This document shows positions 1 to 12,188 of a stretch of 55,253 nucleotides of DNA, in pieces; the stretch's first letter is position 1; every line of letters begins with the position of its first letter. A model generated the notes under the pieces. That model ran no database searches and was not told the DNA's origin. It saw only the letters and a list, made by a program, of their open reading frames with translations. The stretch is from Gemmataceae bacterium. GTDB taxonomy: Bacteria; Planctomycetota; Planctomycetia; Gemmatales; Gemmataceae. The stretch spans positions 1 to 55,253 of the forward strand of contig JAQGHQ010000341.1 in assembly GCA_028288765.1 (NCBI GenBank). The letters run 5' to 3'. Made by a program: the position numbers and the translations under genes.

Positions 1-878
1 CGCCCGCCCCGGCCGACGCCGCGCCCGCCTCAGCGGGTCCCGCTCCGGGAGGCGAGGCCGCCGCTCCTGCCGCCCCGCAAGCCGCGGCCCCGGTCGCTCC
101 GACCGCCGCCGCTACAGCCGGAGCCGGCGCTCAGGCAGATGCGCTGAAAAAGAAGAAGAAAAAGGCGGGTGTTCCGCCGCGGCGGGGGAAGAAGCTTCGG
201 AATCATCTGAAGAACGTCGAGAAACGGGTCCGCGAGCTCGGGAGCGTCCCGGTCAAGCAGGCGATTGTCGAGCTCAAGAAGCTGAAACGGGCGAAGTTCG
301 ACGAGACGGTCGAGGTGCATATCAACCTCGGCATCGACGTCACCCAGTCCGACCAGATGGTCCGCGGGGCGATCCCGCTGCCGCACGGGATCGGCAAGAC
401 GGTCCGGGTCGCCGTCTTCACCCAGGGGGACAACGTCGCCAAGGCGAAGGCCGCCGGGGCGGACGTGGTCGGCGGGGCGGACCTGGTCGAGCGGGTGCAG
501 AAGGAAGGCTTCCTCGACTTCGACGTCGCGATCGCCACCCAGGACATGATGGGGCAGGTGTCGCGGCTCGGTAAAGTCCTCGGCCCCCGCGGGCTGATGC
601 CGACCCCGAAGGCCGGGACCGTCGTCCCGGCGAACGGCGACGTGGCCGCCGCGGTCAGGGACTTCAAGGCGGGCAAGGTGGAATACCGGTCGGACAAGAC
701 CGGGCAGGTCCACGCCGGCGTCGGGAAGATCAGCTTCGAAGACGACAAGCTGGTCGCGAACATCATAACCTTCGTGGACCAAGTCCGGGCCTCCAAGCCG
801 TCCGCGGTGAAGGGGAACTTCATCAACGGCGTGTCGCTCTCCGCCACCATGGGCCCCGGCATTCGGCTTTCCATCTGA
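1..878 (+). CDS. rplA: 50S ribosomal protein L1 (5' partial) with long Ala/Pro/Lys-rich N-terminal extension
   Basis: L1 binds 23S rRNA at the L1 stalk and can repress its own operon. The reading frame is open from base 3, so the true start lies before the window. The L1 core begins around base 180 (RGKKLRNHLKNVEKRVREL) and contains KFDETVEVHINLGID, QMVRGAIPLPHGIGK, the LGPRGLMPTPKAGTV stretch and the C-terminal end MGPGIRLSI, all family hallmarks. Upstream of the core the same frame encodes at least 58 residues rich in Ala and Pro and then a run of six lysines, which is not part of ordinary bacterial L1 (about 230 residues). The next gene is rplJ, the usual order. Identity is certain; only the extent of the extension is unknown. 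Confidence 0.96.
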   Translation, partial: PAPADAAPASAGPAPGGEAAAPAAPQAAAPVAPTAAATAGAGAQADALKKKKKKAGVPPRRGKKLRNHLKNVEKRVRELGSVPVKQAIVELKKLKRAKFDETVEVHINLGIDVTQSDQMVRGAIPLPHGIGKTVRVAVFTQGDNVAKAKAAGADVVGGADLVERVQKEGFLDFDVAIATQDMMGQVSRLGKVLGPRGLMPTPKAGTVVPANGDVAAAVRDFKAGKVEYRSDKTGQVHAGVGKISFEDDKLVANIITFVDQVRASKPSAVKGNFINGVSLSATMGPGIRLSI

Positions 879-881
879 ATT

Positions 882-964
882 GTTCACGGTCCGCGGTCCA
901 CCGTTCGTGTGTGCGACGGGTGCGGCCGAGGGTCACAGTGGACAGTGGACAATCGACAGTGGAC
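882..964. repeat. Heptamer-word inverted element between rplA and rplJ
   Basis: Four 7-nt units of the form GTYCRCN lie at 882-909 (gttcacg, gtccgcg, gtccacc, gttcgtg) and four units of the complementary word lie at 936-963 (cagtgga, cagtgga, caatcga, cagtgga). The arms can pair imperfectly across a 26-nt spacer. The element starts 3 nt after the rplA stop and ends 8 nt before the rplJ start, so it occupies nearly the whole gap and leaves no clear Shine-Dalgarno for rplJ. Seen directly; function unknown. Confidence 0.75.
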
Positions 965-972
965 GCATTCAT

Positions 973-1530
973 ATGAGCAAGAAGATCAAAGAGCTGGAAC
1001 TGAACGACCTCCGGAAGCGGTTCAAGGGGGTCAAGGATTACGTGATCCTTGAACCGCTCAAGGTGGACGCCGCCACCGAGTACGAGTTCCGCAAGAAGCT
1101 CCGCGAGAAGAAGTGTACGGCCCGGCTGGTCAAGAACACGCTCGCCCGGAAGGTGTTCACGGAGAACGGCATCCAGGTCGACGTCTGGTCCGGCCCGACG
1201 ATCCTCGTCTGGGGCACCGAGAGCATCAAGGACCTGGCCACGACCGTCGACACGTTGCTCCGGGACCTGAAGAAGGACCCGAAGGCCCCCGACAAGTTCA
1301 AGGAGAAGACGGCCGTTGCGGACGGTCAGGCCGTCCCGCTGTCCGTGGCCAAGACCCTGCCGACCCGCCTGGAGGCGATCGGCGGGGTGCTCGCGGCCCT
1401 GCTCGGCCCGGCGAGCGCGATCGCCGGAGCGCTCGTCGGCCCGGCGAATCAGCTGGCCGGTGTGCTCAAGGCGATCGAGGAGAAGGGCAGCGGCGATCAG
1501 GCCGCCGCACCCGCCCCGGCGGCCGGGTGA
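973..1530 (+). CDS. rplJ: 50S ribosomal protein L10
   Basis: L10 anchors the L7/L12 dimers to the ribosomal stalk and is the classical translational repressor of the rplJL mRNA. The 185-residue product begins [17 protein letters not shown], has the N-terminal rRNA-binding domain ([14 protein letters not shown]) and the C-terminal helix rich in Ala that binds L7/L12 ([15 protein letters not shown] to the end), followed by an Ala/Pro tail. The ATG at 973 is chosen because it starts at the conserved N-terminus; the frame is open further upstream through the heptamer-word element. It lies between rplA and rplL. No strong ribosome binding site is visible, so translation may depend on the upstream structure or coupling. 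Confidence 0.96.
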   Translation: MSKKIKELELNDLRKRFKGVKDYVILEPLKVDAATEYEFRKKLREKKCTARLVKNTLARKVFTENGIQVDVWSGPTILVWGTESIKDLATTVDTLLRDLKKDPKAPDKFKEKTAVADGQAVPLSVAKTLPTRLEAIGGVLAALLGPASAIAGALVGPANQLAGVLKAIEEKGSGDQAAAPAPAAG

Positions 1531-1621
1531 GCATGAACCCCGCCCAGGGTTGAGTTGTCAACAGACTATCCGCCGCGTCGCGACGGGCGGCTTTACACGG
1601 GATCAGCTATTACGCACCGCT

Positions 1622-1641
1622 GCCGGGCTGCTTCACCCGGC
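1622..1641 (+). promoter_or_regulatory. Hairpin in rplJ-rplL leader
   Basis: Bases gccggg (1622-1627) and cccggc (1636-1641) form a 6-bp GC stem with an 8-nt loop, ending about 10 nt before the purine-rich ribosome binding site of rplL (gaaaggga, 1652-1659). It could help set the higher L7/L12 to L10 ratio by protecting or presenting the rplL start. The stem is visible; the role is inferred. Confidence 0.35.
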
Positions 1642-1666
1642 GCAGTTTCTTGAAAGGGACAGGACC

Positions 1667-2068
1667 ATGAGTGCCGTTGTGGATCTGGCCGACAAGCTGG
1701 CGAACCTGACCATCGCTCAGGCGGTCGAGTTGAAAAATCTGCTCAAGGAAAAGTACGGTATCGAGCCGGCCAGCGGCGGGGTGGTGATGGCTGCGGCCCC
1801 GGCCGGCGGGGCCGGTGCCGGTGCTCCGGCCGCTGCCGCCGCCGAGCCGACCGAGTTCAACGTGATCCTCGAAGGGGCCGACCCGGCGAAGAAGATCAAC
1901 GTGATCAAGGTCGTCCGCGAACTGACGGGCCAGGGCCTCGCCGAGGCGAAGGCGACCGTCGAGGGTGGGCCGAAGGCGATCAAGGAAGGCGTCGACAAGA
2001 AGACCGCGGAAGATCTCAAGAAGAAGCTGGAAGACGCCGGCGGCAAAGTGTCGGTCAAGCCGGTCTGA
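1667..2068 (+). CDS. rplL: 50S ribosomal protein L7/L12
   Basis: L7/L12 forms the flexible stalk that recruits translation GTPases. The 133-residue product has the expected three parts: N-terminal dimerisation helices ([20 protein letters not shown]), an Ala/Gly hinge (about residues 40-62), and the C-terminal globular domain with [22 protein letters not shown] and [19 protein letters not shown], ending in VSVKPV. The ATG at 1667 is preceded by gaaaggga at suitable distance. It follows rplJ by 136 nt and is separated from rpoB by a 464-nt structured leader. Confidence 0.97.
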   Translation: MSAVVDLADKLANLTIAQAVELKNLLKEKYGIEPASGGVVMAAAPAGGAGAGAPAAAAAEPTEFNVILEGADPAKKINVIKVVRELTGQGLAEAKATVEGGPKAIKEGVDKKTAEDLKKKLEDAGGKVSVKPV

Positions 2069-2096
2069 GTTGCATTTGCCCGGTCTGATTACGCGA

Positions 2097-2153
2097 CCTG
2101 GGCACTCTGCAAAAAAAGTGCCCGGGAGGGTCGACTTTGGCGATCTTCCCGGG
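2097..2153 (+). promoter_or_regulatory. Overlapping alternative hairpins, attenuator-like, in rplL-rpoB gap
   Basis: Hairpin 1 pairs 2097-2106 (cctgggcact) with 2117-2126 (agtgcccggg), 10 bp with one wobble and a loop containing an A run. Hairpin 2 pairs 2121-2127 (cccggga) with 2147-2153 (tcccggg), 7 bp. They share bases 2121-2126 and so cannot form at once. This is the layout of an attenuator or RNA-processing switch between the ribosomal protein genes and the polymerase genes, where E. coli also has a partial attenuator. No T run follows hairpin 1, so simple intrinsic termination is doubtful. Confidence 0.5.
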
Positions 2154-2532
2154 TATCATTGTTAAGTAGCGGTGGAATGCCGTCGGATCTCTTACGGCCT
2201 AAAGCTTCCTCCAGCCGACACGGGGGGTTGTGGATGGGCCGAACTCCGAAGCAGTGGTGACAATGCGCGCTACCCACTCGCTCCGATGTACTGTTTTTAC
2301 CCTTCGAATCCGCAATATGCCGCAGCCCGTAAGAGTGATCGGCCCCGCAGTTAGCGGGGTGAACTGTGTTCCGTACCCGTATTCGCTGCCGGCCGTGTGG
2401 CCGGTGGACTGCGGGTTCGTCGGCCGTTTCGTTACCCAATAACGCCCCCAGCCATCCGACGCAAGGCCCGTTGCCACCGGGGTGACGGTTGCCGGTGCGT
2501 TGCGCTTTTGTTTCTGGGAAGGAGCACTTCCG
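2154..2532 (+). other. Rest of long rplL-rpoB leader
   Basis: No convincing coding frame is present. Two compact GC hairpins stand out: ccccgc (2343-2348) with gcgggg (2354-2359), and ccggcc (2389-2394) with ggccgg (2399-2404, tetraloop gtgt). A clean Shine-Dalgarno AAGGAG at 2519-2524 sits 8 nt before the rpoB ATG. No promoter could be assigned with confidence. Confidence 0.4.
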
Positions 2533-5500
2533 ATGCCCATCCCGGCCCTACGGGTTATCGTCCCCACAGTGGAACGAAACTTCGGCCGGTTCGGCGACGC
2601 CGTCGACGTCCCCGACCTGACCGACGTCCAGACTCGGTCCTACGACCGGTTCCTCCAGCTCGATCTCCCCCAAGAGAAGCGGACCCAGACGGGCCTCGAA
2701 GGGGTGCTGAAGGAAATCTTTCCGATCGAGAGCTACGACAAGAAAATCGCGCTCGAGTACGTGAAGTACGAACTCGGCAAGCCCCGGTACGACCCGGACG
2801 AGTGCCGCCAGCTCCGGCTGACCTACGGCCGCCCGTTCCGCGTCTGGCTGCGCCTCCGCAAGAGCGACGGGACGGCCGTCGAGGAGGAAGTGTACCTCGG
2901 CGACATGCCCATCATGATCGGGGGCGGCGAGTTCATCATCAACGGGGCCGAGCGGGTCGTCGTCTCCCAGCTGCACCGCTCCCCCGGCGTCGACTTCGTA
3001 GTCACCCGCGAGGCCGATAAGGACATGCACTCCTGTCGGATCATCCCCGAGCGGGGGAGCTGGATCGAGATCAACGTCTCGAAGAAGGATACCCTCGGCG
3101 TCCGGATCGACCAGTCCGGGAAGTTCTCCGCCCTCACCCTCCTGCGGGCGATGGACCCGGCCTACTCCAGCACCGCCAACATCCTCCGGGAGTTCTACAC
3201 GGTCGAGAAGGTGAAGCTGAACGACAAGGCCCGGGCCAGGCTGGTCGGGGACCCGGAGGCGAACATCCCGCCGATGATCGCGGTCGAGGACGTGATCGAC
3301 CCCGAGACCGGCGAGGTGTACCTGGACTCCGGGAAGCCGTTCACGAACGAGAAGTTCGACAAGATCACGGTCTCCGGCCTGAGCGAGCTCGTCGTCCTTC
3401 AGTACCCGAAGGACCCGATCGTCCTGAACTCGCTGTCCGAGGACGGGACGGACTCCCACGAGGCCGCGCTGCTGAAGATCTACCAGCGGCTTCGACCGGG
3501 CAACCCGGCCCAGCTCGAAAAGGCCCGGGAACTGTTCAGGGAGAAGTTCCAGGACGCGAACCGGTACCGGCTCGGCCGCGTCGGCCGGTTCCGGATCAAC
3601 CGGAAGTTCAACCAGACCGTCCCCGAGACGGAGATGACGCTCCGCTCCGTCGACTTCGTGAATTCGGTCAAGTACGTCCTGGACCTGCGGGCCCACAAGG
3701 GGCACGTCGACGACATCGACCACCTCGGGAACCGCCGGTTGCGGACGATCGACGAGCTGGCCGCCGACGAACTCCGCAAGGGGTTCCTGAAGCTCCGGCG
3801 GACCGTCCAGGAGCGGATGGCGATCCGCGACCAGCAGGACATGAGCCCGCGGACGCTGATCAACCCGAAGAGCGTGTCGGCCGCGATCGAGTACTTCTTC
3901 GGCCGGAGCGAGCTGAGCCAGGTCGTCGACCAGACCAACCCGCTCGCCCAGCTCACGCACGAGCGGCGGCTGTCGGCCCTCGGGCCGGGCGGGCTGAACC
4001 GGAAGCGGGCCGGGTTCGAGGTGCGGGACGTCCACATCTCGCACTACGGCCGGATCTGCCCGATCGAGACCCCGGAGGGGACGAACATCGGGCTGATCTC
4101 GTCGCTCTCGATCTACGCCGAGATCGACGAGTACGGGTTCCTCATCACCCCGTACAAGAAGATCAAGAACAAGAAGCTGACCGACGAGGTGGTCCGGCTC
4201 CGGGCGGACGAGGAGTCGACCGCCAAGCTGGCCCCGGCCGACATCCCGACGGACGGGGACAAGATCACCGCCGACCGGGTGAACGGGCGGTACGACGGCG
4301 ACCTCCAGAGCATCCCGTCGGAGAAGGTCGAGTACATCGACGTGTCCCCGAAGCAGATGGTCGGGGTGTCCGCCGGGTTGATCCCGTTCCTCGAGCACGA
4401 CGACGCGAACCGGGCGCTCATGGGCTCGAACATGCAGCGGCAGGCGGTGCCGCTCCTGGTGCCCGAACCCCCGCTCGTCTCGACCGGTCTGGAGAAGGAG
4501 GTCGCCCGCCACTCCGGGATGCTCGTCCGGGCCCTCGAGGACGGCACGGTCGTCTACGTGGACGCGGAGCGGATCAAGCTGGAGGAGAAGGACAAGATCG
4601 TCCGCGAGTACGTGCTCCGGAAGTACCACGGGCTGAACGAGCGGACCTGCCTCAACCAGAAGCCGGTCGTCGCGATGGGCGACAAGGTGAGGAAGGGGCA
4701 GATCATCGCCGACGGGGCCGCCACCCGCAACGGCGAGCTGGCCCTCGGGCGGAACGTGCTCGTCGCGTTCATGTCCTGGGAGGGGTACAACTTCGAGGAC
4801 GCGATCATCATCAGCGAACGGCTGGTGAAGAACGACACCTACACCTCGATCCACATCGAGGAGTTCGACATCGAGATCCGGGAGACGAAGCTCGGCAAGG
4901 AGGAGTTCACCCGGGACATCCCGAACGTCTCCCCGAAGGCCCTGTCGAACCTCGACGAGCACGGGGTGGTCCAGCTCGGGACGTACGTCCGCCAGGGGGA
5001 CATCCTGGTCGGCAAGGTGTCGCCGAAGTCGCGGAGCGAGCTGACCCCGGAAGAAAAGCTCCTCCACGCGATCTTCGGGCGGGCCGGGGAGGACGTGAAG
5101 AACGACTCGCTCGAGGTCCCGTCCGGGGTCGAGGGGATCGTCATCGCCACCCACCGGTTCAGCCGGCGGGCGAGCATGTCCGAGGACGAGCGGAAGGAGC
5201 TCGCCCGGCAGGAAAAGGACATCGATCTCACCTACTCGAAGAAGATCGCCGAGCAGTTCCGCGAGTTCATCGAGGCCCTCGGCGGGGTGCTCGACAAGAA
5301 GGAGCTGAAGGACCCGAACACCGGCAAACAGCTCGGGAGCGAGAAGGACGACAAACTGGTCACCGACCAGGCCAAGGCGTTCAAGCTCGAGAACCTGGAC
5401 GTCCGCAGCCCGGACCACCTGAAGAAGGCCCAGAAGATCCACGCCCGGCACTGGGAGCGGATCCAGTTCTTCATCGACGAGCAGGAGCGGCGGCTGAACT

Positions 5501-6270
5501 CGCTCAAGCGGGGGGACGAGCTGCCCTCCGGCGTGCAGCAGATGGTGAAGGTGTACGTCGCGACCAAGCGGGTGATCTCGGTCGGCGACAAGATGGCCGG
5601 GCGGCACGGGAACAAGGGGGTCATCTCGAAGGTGCTGCCCGAGGAGGACATGCCGTTCCTCAAGGACGGCACGGGGGTCGACATCCTCCTGAACCCGCTC
5701 GGCGTCCCGAGCCGGATGAACGTGGGTCAGATCCTCGAGACCCACCTCGGGTATGCGGCCGCGAAGCTCGGGTTCAAGGCCATCACCCCGGTGTTCGACG
5801 GGGCGACCGAGGAGGAGATCCGCGACGCCCTGACCGAGGCCGGGCTCTCCCCGACCGGGAAGTCGGTCCTGTACGACGGGCGGACCGGGGATGCGTTCGA
5901 CCAGCCGGTGACGGTGGGCTACATCTACATGCTCAAGCTGCACCACCTGGTCGACGACAAGGTCCACGCCCGGGCGACCGGCCCGTACTCGCTGATCACC
6001 CAGCAGCCGCTCGGCGGGAAGGCCCGGTTCGGCGGCCAGCGGTTCGGGGAGATGGAGGTGTGGGCCCTGGAAGCCTACGGGGCCGCGTACATCCTCCAGG
6101 AGCTCCTGACCGTCAAGAGCGACGACGTCGAGGGCCGGACGAAGATCTACGAGAGCATGGTCAAGGGCGAGAACACGCTCGAAGCCGGCACCCCGGCCAG
6201 CTTCGACGTGCTCACCCACGAGATCCGCGGGCTCGGGCTGAACATGCAGCTGGAGAAGAAGCGGGTGTAA
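2533..6270 (+). CDS. rpoB: DNA-directed RNA polymerase subunit beta
   Basis: Catalytic beta subunit of RNA polymerase, 1245 residues. The start [20 protein letters not shown] is fixed by AAGGAG 8 nt upstream. The rifampicin region is clear ([19 protein letters not shown], then [19 protein letters not shown]), followed by [16 protein letters not shown], the [11 protein letters not shown] catalytic-core segment, [19 protein letters not shown], the [20 protein letters not shown] switch region and a short C-terminus. It is about 100 residues shorter than the E. coli subunit, consistent with absence of large lineage-specific insertions. At positions equivalent to E. coli F514 and M515 it has Val-Val (residues 464-465), while the D516, H526, R529 and S531 equivalents are kept. 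rpoC follows after 176 nt. Confidence 0.98.
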   Translation: MPIPALRVIVPTVERNFGRFGDAVDVPDLTDVQTRSYDRFLQLDLPQEKRTQTGLEGVLKEIFPIESYDKKIALEYVKYELGKPRYDPDECRQLRLTYGRPFRVWLRLRKSDGTAVEEEVYLGDMPIMIGGGEFIINGAERVVVSQLHRSPGVDFVVTREADKDMHSCRIIPERGSWIEINVSKKDTLGVRIDQSGKFSALTLLRAMDPAYSSTANILREFYTVEKVKLNDKARARLVGDPEANIPPMIAVEDVIDPETGEVYLDSGKPFTNEKFDKITVSGLSELVVLQYPKDPIVLNSLSEDGTDSHEAALLKIYQRLRPGNPAQLEKARELFREKFQDANRYRLGRVGRFRINRKFNQTVPETEMTLRSVDFVNSVKYVLDLRAHKGHVDDIDHLGNRRLRTIDELAADELRKGFLKLRRTVQERMAIRDQQDMSPRTLINPKSVSAAIEYFFGRSELSQVVDQTNPLAQLTHERRLSALGPGGLNRKRAGFEVRDVHISHYGRICPIETPEGTNIGLISSLSIYAEIDEYGFLITPYKKIKNKKLTDEVVRLRADEESTAKLAPADIPTDGDKITADRVNGRYDGDLQSIPSEKVEYIDVSPKQMVGVSAGLIPFLEHDDANRALMGSNMQRQAVPLLVPEPPLVSTGLEKEVARHSGMLVRALEDGTVVYVDAERIKLEEKDKIVREYVLRKYHGLNERTCLNQKPVVAMGDKVRKGQIIADGAATRNGELALGRNVLVAFMSWEGYNFEDAIIISERLVKNDTYTSIHIEEFDIEIRETKLGKEEFTRDIPNVSPKALSNLDEHGVVQLGTYVRQGDILVGKVSPKSRSELTPEEKLLHAIFGRAGEDVKNDSLEVPSGVEGIVIATHRFSRRASMSEDERKELARQEKDIDLTYSKKIAEQFREFIEALGGVLDKKELKDPNTGKQLGSEKDDKLVTDQAKAFKLENLDVRSPDHLKKAQKIHARHWERIQFFIDEQERRLNSLKRGDELPSGVQQMVKVYVATKRVISVGDKMAGRHGNKGVISKVLPEEDMPFLKDGTGVDILLNPLGVPSRMNVGQILETHLGYAAAKLGFKAITPVFDGATEEEIRDALTEAGLSPTGKSVLYDGRTGDAFDQPVTVGYIYMLKLHHLVDDKVHARATGPYSLITQQPLGGKARFGGQRFGEMEVWALEAYGAAYILQELLTVKSDDVEGRTKIYESMVKGENTLEAGTPASFDVLTHEIRGLGLNMQLEKKRV

Positions 6271-6277
6271 CCGGCCT

Positions 6278-6334
6278 GGCCGGGCCCGGGTTTCGGGGCG
6301 GGCGAAGGCCCGCACCGGACGCCCGGGCCCGGCC
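6278..6334 (+). promoter_or_regulatory. GC-rich 13-bp inverted repeat after rpoB
   Basis: ggccgggcccggg (6278-6290) is the exact reverse complement of cccgggcccggcc (6322-6334), with a 31-nt loop, starting 8 nt after the rpoB stop. A long hairpin between rpoB and rpoC could act as an RNA-processing or pausing element. There is no T run, so a full terminator is unlikely. Confidence 0.45.
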
Positions 6335-6350
6335 GGTCCGCCCCCCGCCC

Positions 6351-6435
6351 GGGTCGGTATCCCGGATACCCGACCCCCGACAGACCCGAAACCCGAATTC
6401 GATACCCGATATCCCCGATATACCCGACACACCCG
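6351..6435. repeat. cccg-word array upstream of rpoC
   Basis: About ten units of 7-9 nt, each ending in cccg (for example atacccg, aaacccg, acacacccg), run up to the gaggggaa ribosome binding site of rpoC. The first part is also an inverted repeat: gggtcggtat (6351-6360) against atacccgaccc (6366-6376). It resembles the other word-built intergenic elements of the operon but is mostly one-armed. Confidence 0.6.
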
Positions 6436-6446
6436 AGGGGAAATCC

Positions 6447-10856
<4,410 letters not shown>

Positions 10857-11064
10857 CAGTGGTGGGGCGGGGGTGGTGAGGTGGCGGCCGGGCGTCAGCT
10901 CCGGGCCCCTCCTCACGACCTCTTCTCCTCCCCACCTTTTTCCGAATCACCCCTGGTCTGCCGGGGGTGGTTTTGCTTGAATAACCGAACCTATTCGTCC
11001 GAAGGCCGTGTCCGTGCATTGGCGGGTTGGTAGTCAACGCCCTGCCGGCCAGATGAGGTTGGGA
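10857..11064. other. rpoC-rpsL intergenic region with G-rich and C-rich arms
   Basis: Just after the rpoC stop a G-rich tract (gtggtggggcgggggtggtg, about 10859-10878) is mirrored by a C-rich tract (10911-10937, cccctcctcacgacctcttc and on). The arms could pair imperfectly, and the G-rich strand has guanine runs of the quadruplex type. No promoter is recognised with confidence before rpsL. Confidence 0.3.
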
Positions 11065-11439
<375 letters not shown>

Positions 11440-11445
11440 TTTACC

Positions 11446-11538
11446 GTCGAAAGTCGTAAAGTCGAAAGTCATAAAGTCGGCAAGCCGGCTGCTACTTTCA
11501 GACTTTACGACGTTACGACTTTACGACTTGGGACTTTC
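11446..11538. repeat. gtcgtaaa-word inverted element between rpsL and rpsG
   Basis: The left arm (11446-11478) is made of 7-8 nt units gtcgaaa, gtcgtaaa, gtcgaaa, gtcataaa. The right arm (about 11495-11538) carries the complementary words (gactttac, gacgttac, gactttac, gacttggg, actttc). A GC-rich ggcaagccggc loop lies between. The element starts 7 nt after the rpsL stop and ends 5 nt before the rpsG ATG, leaving no recognisable Shine-Dalgarno. Confidence 0.8.
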
Positions 11539-11543
11539 AAGAC

Positions 11544-12020
11544 ATGGGCGCCAAGACACGGACCGCCAGCTACGACAAGCTCGCCCCGGACACCCGGTTC
11601 AACTCACTGTTGGTGAGCAAGTTCATCAACTGCCTGATGTGGGACGGGAAGAAGGCGACCGCGACCCGCGTCTTCTACGACGCGATGGACCAGATCAAGA
11701 ACCGGATGAAGGACGTGGAGCCGCTCCAGGTGTTCACCGAGGCGGTGAACAACGTCAAACCGTCGCTGGAGGTCCGGTCCCGCCGGGTCGGCGGGGCGAA
11801 CTACCAGGTGCCGATGCAGGTGAAGGCCAAGCGGGCCGAGAGCCTGGCCATCCGGTGGATCATCGCCGCGATCCGGGCCAAGAGCGGGCGGGCGACCTAC
11901 CTCCGCCTCGCCGAGGAGCTGATGGCCGCGTTCCAGCGGCAGGGCGAGGCCATGAGCAAGCGGGAACAGACGATCAAGATGGCCGAGGCGAACAAGGCGT
12001 TCAGCCACTTCGCCTGGTAG
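11544..12020 (+). CDS. rpsG: 30S ribosomal protein S7
   Basis: S7 nucleates assembly of the small-subunit head and contacts E-site tRNA. The 158-residue product shows LVSKFINCLMWDGKKATA, ALQVFTEAVNNVKP-like sequence (PLQVFTEAVNNVKPSLEVRS), RRVGGANYQVPMQV, LAIRWIIAAIRAKSG and the C-terminal REQTIKMAEANKAFSHFAW end. The ATG at 11544 begins MGAKTRTASYDKLAPD, matching family length. It lacks an obvious ribosome binding site because the preceding inverted word element runs almost to the start codon. fusA follows 168 nt later. Confidence 0.97.
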   Translation: MGAKTRTASYDKLAPDTRFNSLLVSKFINCLMWDGKKATATRVFYDAMDQIKNRMKDVEPLQVFTEAVNNVKPSLEVRSRRVGGANYQVPMQVKAKRAESLAIRWIIAAIRAKSGRATYLRLAEELMAAFQRQGEAMSKREQTIKMAEANKAFSHFAW

Positions 12021-12038
12021 GCCGGTTCGGTTACAATT

Positions 12039-12165
12039 AACCACAGAGTCACAGAGAGCACCGAGGGAAGAAGCACCGGGGCGGATGAGTCGAGGAGAAC
12101 CGTTTCATTCTCTTCCTTGTCTTCCTCCGTGCTTCCGCCTCGGTGCTCTCTGTGACTCTGTGGTT
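12039..12165. repeat. accacagag-word element with perfect 28-bp inverted arms between rpsG and fusA
   Basis: Bases 12039-12066 (aaccacagagtcacagagag and on) are the exact reverse complement of 12138-12165. Each arm is built from 8-9 nt units (ccacagag, tcacagag, agcaccgag). The 71-nt interior carries further partly complementary pieces (gaagcac against gtgcttc; gaggagaa against ttctcttcc), so most of the 127 nt can fold into one long hairpin. It starts 19 nt after the rpsG stop and ends 23 nt before the fusA ATG. Confidence 0.9.
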
Positions 12166-12188
12166 TATTCCTTTCCGGGTGGTGCGTC

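Noticed and set aside
2154..2500. Possible tRNA or small RNA gene in the rpoB leader
   Set aside because: No cloverleaf or TTCGA-type T loop could be assembled; only isolated hairpins are seen.
12039..12165. Possible CRISPR array
   Set aside because: Units are 8-9 nt with no spacers, arms are inverted, and no cas genes are present.
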